A stretch of DNA of 7,444 bases from Bacteroidetes bacterium UBA1860 (GTDB lineage Bacteria > Bacteroidota > Rhodothermia > Balneolales > Balneolaceae), in contig DDIC01000086.1 of NCBI GenBank assembly GCA_002338335.1, forward strand, positions 11,965 to 19,408, given 5' to 3'. A model generated the notes under the pieces. The model worked only from the letters and a program-made list of their open reading frames with translations. It had not been told where the DNA came from and ran no database searches. Positions 6,496 through 7,444 of the stretch are shown here, piece by piece (positions within the stretch are counted from its first letter, which is position 1; each line of letters begins with the position of its first letter). The position numbers and the translations under genes are program-made.

Positions 6496-6540
6496 ATGTC
6501 AGCTAATCACATGTCTCATAATCACATGTCCAAGACACAC
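6496..6540 (+). repeat. Three 15-bp tandem repeats carrying in-frame ATG codons
   Basis: Units at 6496-6510, 6511-6525 and 6526-6540 all begin ATGTC and end in CAC; the first two also share AATCAC. Each is five codons long, so all three ATGs are in the aconitase frame, encoding MSANH, MSHNH and MSKTH. A more diverged unit (6481-6495, ending GCTAATTAT) precedes them. The array covers the translation start of the downstream gene, so repeat-number change would alter start choice without shifting frame. Confidence 0.8.
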
Positions 6541-7444
6541 CCTTTTTCATCTGTCATTCAAACTCTCCCCACCTCTGGCTCTACCTTATATAGTGTGCCT
6601 GCGCTCAAAGAGTATGGGTTTGATCAGGTCGACCGATTGCCATTTTCTATTAAAGTTCTCTTGGAAGCGGTCCTTAGAGAACTCGATGGGTTTGAAGTGA
6701 CCGAAGAAGATGTTCGCAGGTTAGCAACCTATAATGCAGCGTCCCCTCAGGGAGAAATCCCGTTTAAACCGTCTCGTGTGGTGCTCCAAGATTTTACAGG
6801 GGTACCCGCAGTGGTGGATCTTGCAGCCCTGCGATCTGCACTTGAGCGCATGGGTGGCGACCCAGAAAAAATCAACCCAAAAGTCCCTGTCGACTTGGTG
6901 ATTGATCACTCAGTGCAGGTCGATATGTTTGGTCAAGAGTATGCTCTCATGCATAATGTTGAGAGAGAAATGGAGCGTAACCGTGAGCGATATGAGTTCC
7001 TGAAATGGGGGCAAAAAGCGTTTAAAAATTTCCGTGTGGTCCCTCCGGGACGTGGAATTGTGCACCAAGTGAACCTCGAATTTTTGGCCAAAGGGGTGTT
7101 TACCAAAGAGGGAGAAGATGGTACCGTTGCGTATCCTGACACACTGGTGGGGACGGACTCTCACACAACCATGATTAATGGTCTAGGTGTTCTTGGTTGG
7201 GGTGTGGGAGGTATTGAAGCCGAAGCAGCCATGCTCGGACAGCCGATTTACATGCTTGTTCCAGAAGTCATTGGTGTGAAACTCACAGGATCGTTAAGAG
7301 AGGGAATCACCGCGACCGATTTGACGCTCACCATCACCCAAATGCTACGACGCCATGGTGTTGTAGGGAAATTTGTGGAGTTTTATGGCTCGGGCCTCAG
7401 CTCGATGTCTCTTCCTGACCGAGCAACGATTGCAAATATGGCTC
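6526..7444 (+). CDS. acnA: Aconitate hydratase, AcnA/IRP1 type, N-terminal part (partial)
   Basis: About 306 codons are visible of the roughly 900 expected; the frame is open at the window edge. Aconitase interconverts citrate and isocitrate through cis-aconitate in the TCA cycle, using a [4Fe-4S] cluster. Seen: RLPFSIKVLLEA (37-48), VLQDFTGVPAVVDLA (86-100), IDHSVQVD (126-133, with the catalytic-region Asp127-His128), and YPDTLVGTDSHTTMINGLG (203-221, including Asp211-Ser212-His213), followed by GWGVGGIEAEAAMLGQP. The cluster-binding cysteines lie beyond the edge. ATG 6526 (MSKTHPFSS) is chosen because it aligns with the IRP1 start MSNPF; in-frame ATGs at 6511 and 6496 would add 5 or 10 residues. 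An in-frame TAG at 6436 limits any further extension. No Shine-Dalgarno sequence precedes any of the three. The gene is divergent from the translation genes and functionally unrelated to them. Confidence 0.95.
   Translation, partial: MSKTHPFSSVIQTLPTSGSTLYSVPALKEYGFDQVDRLPFSIKVLLEAVLRELDGFEVTEEDVRRLATYNAASPQGEIPFKPSRVVLQDFTGVPAVVDLAALRSALERMGGDPEKINPKVPVDLVIDHSVQVDMFGQEYALMHNVEREMERNRERYEFLKWGQKAFKNFRVVPPGRGIVHQVNLEFLAKGVFTKEGEDGTVAYPDTLVGTDSHTTMINGLGVLGWGVGGIEAEAAMLGQPIYMLVPEVIGVKLTGSLREGITATDLTLTITQMLRRHGVVGKFVEFYGSGLSSMSLPDRATIANMA

Larger units (their letters stand above)
6277..6525. other. Divergent intergenic region between rplM and aconitase
   Basis: This 249-bp stretch separates two genes transcribed away from each other and should hold both promoters. 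On the plus strand, TATCAT at 6471-6476 matches 5 of 6 bases of a sigma-70 -10 for the aconitase gene but has no good -35. A 13-bp inverted repeat TGAAG-TTT-CTTCA (6374-6386) could be an operator, and a small hairpin TGCTC-CTTA-GAGCA lies at 6429-6442. Minus-strand ATG 6319 opens a 22-codon frame overlapping the rplM start. No convincing gene of its own is present. Confidence 0.6.

Noticed and set aside
6428..6700. A 90-residue plus-strand frame overlapping the aconitase start.
   Set aside because: It is in a different frame from the aconitase, which has strong family motifs from residue 37 onward.
1..7444. A search for mobile elements, CRISPR arrays, toxin-antitoxin pairs or defence systems.
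   Set aside because: All long frames are conserved housekeeping genes and no repeats of the needed form occur; nothing supports such a system here.

Overview
This window is almost entirely housekeeping sequence. A long minus-strand block, read from right to left, carries rplM (L13), rpsI (S9), rpsB (S2), tsf (EF-Ts), pyrH (UMP kinase), frr (ribosome recycling factor) and the first 658 codons of smc (chromosome segregation ATPase). Diverging from rplM on the plus strand is the start of an iron-sulfur aconitase of the AcnA/IRP1 type. Both edge genes are cut by the window. I saw no RNA genes, insertion sequences, phage genes, CRISPR arrays or defence genes.

The gene order L13-S9-S2-Ts-pyrH-frr is typical of the Bacteroidota/Chlorobiota superphylum. 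The SMC head carries the variant 'YSVIEL' in place of the glycine-rich 'GQG' stretch of many other bacterial SMCs, which I associate with the same superphylum. Only frr has a clear Shine-Dalgarno sequence; the other starts have little or none, as expected for Bacteroidota and relatives. Moderate base composition and an IRP1-like aconitase would also fit a Rhodothermota/Balneolota-like member, but the genus cannot be named from this sequence.

Layout: 1-1974 smc (partial); 2014-2583 frr; 2653-3369 pyrH; 3434-4273 tsf; 4317-5321 rpsB; 5430-5819 rpsI; 5827-6276 rplM; 6277-6525 divergent intergenic region; 6526-7444 aconitase (partial). The block links ribosome assembly (L13, S9, S2), elongation (EF-Ts), pyrimidine nucleotide supply (UMP kinase), ribosome recycling (RRF) and chromosome organisation (SMC).

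The most interesting signals lie between the genes. A strong intrinsic terminator sits between tsf and pyrH, so close to pyrH that no ordinary promoter fits after it. The rpsB leader can fold into a candidate H-type pseudoknot. The rplM leader has two mutually exclusive hairpins and starts at GTG. A 31-nt hairpin lies between pyrH and frr. The aconitase start is embedded in a 15-bp tandem repeat that presents three in-frame ATG codons. Protein S2 has a Lys/Ala/Glu-rich C-terminal tail of about 94 residues. None of these amounts to a demonstrated new system; they are testable candidates for control of ribosomal and translation genes.
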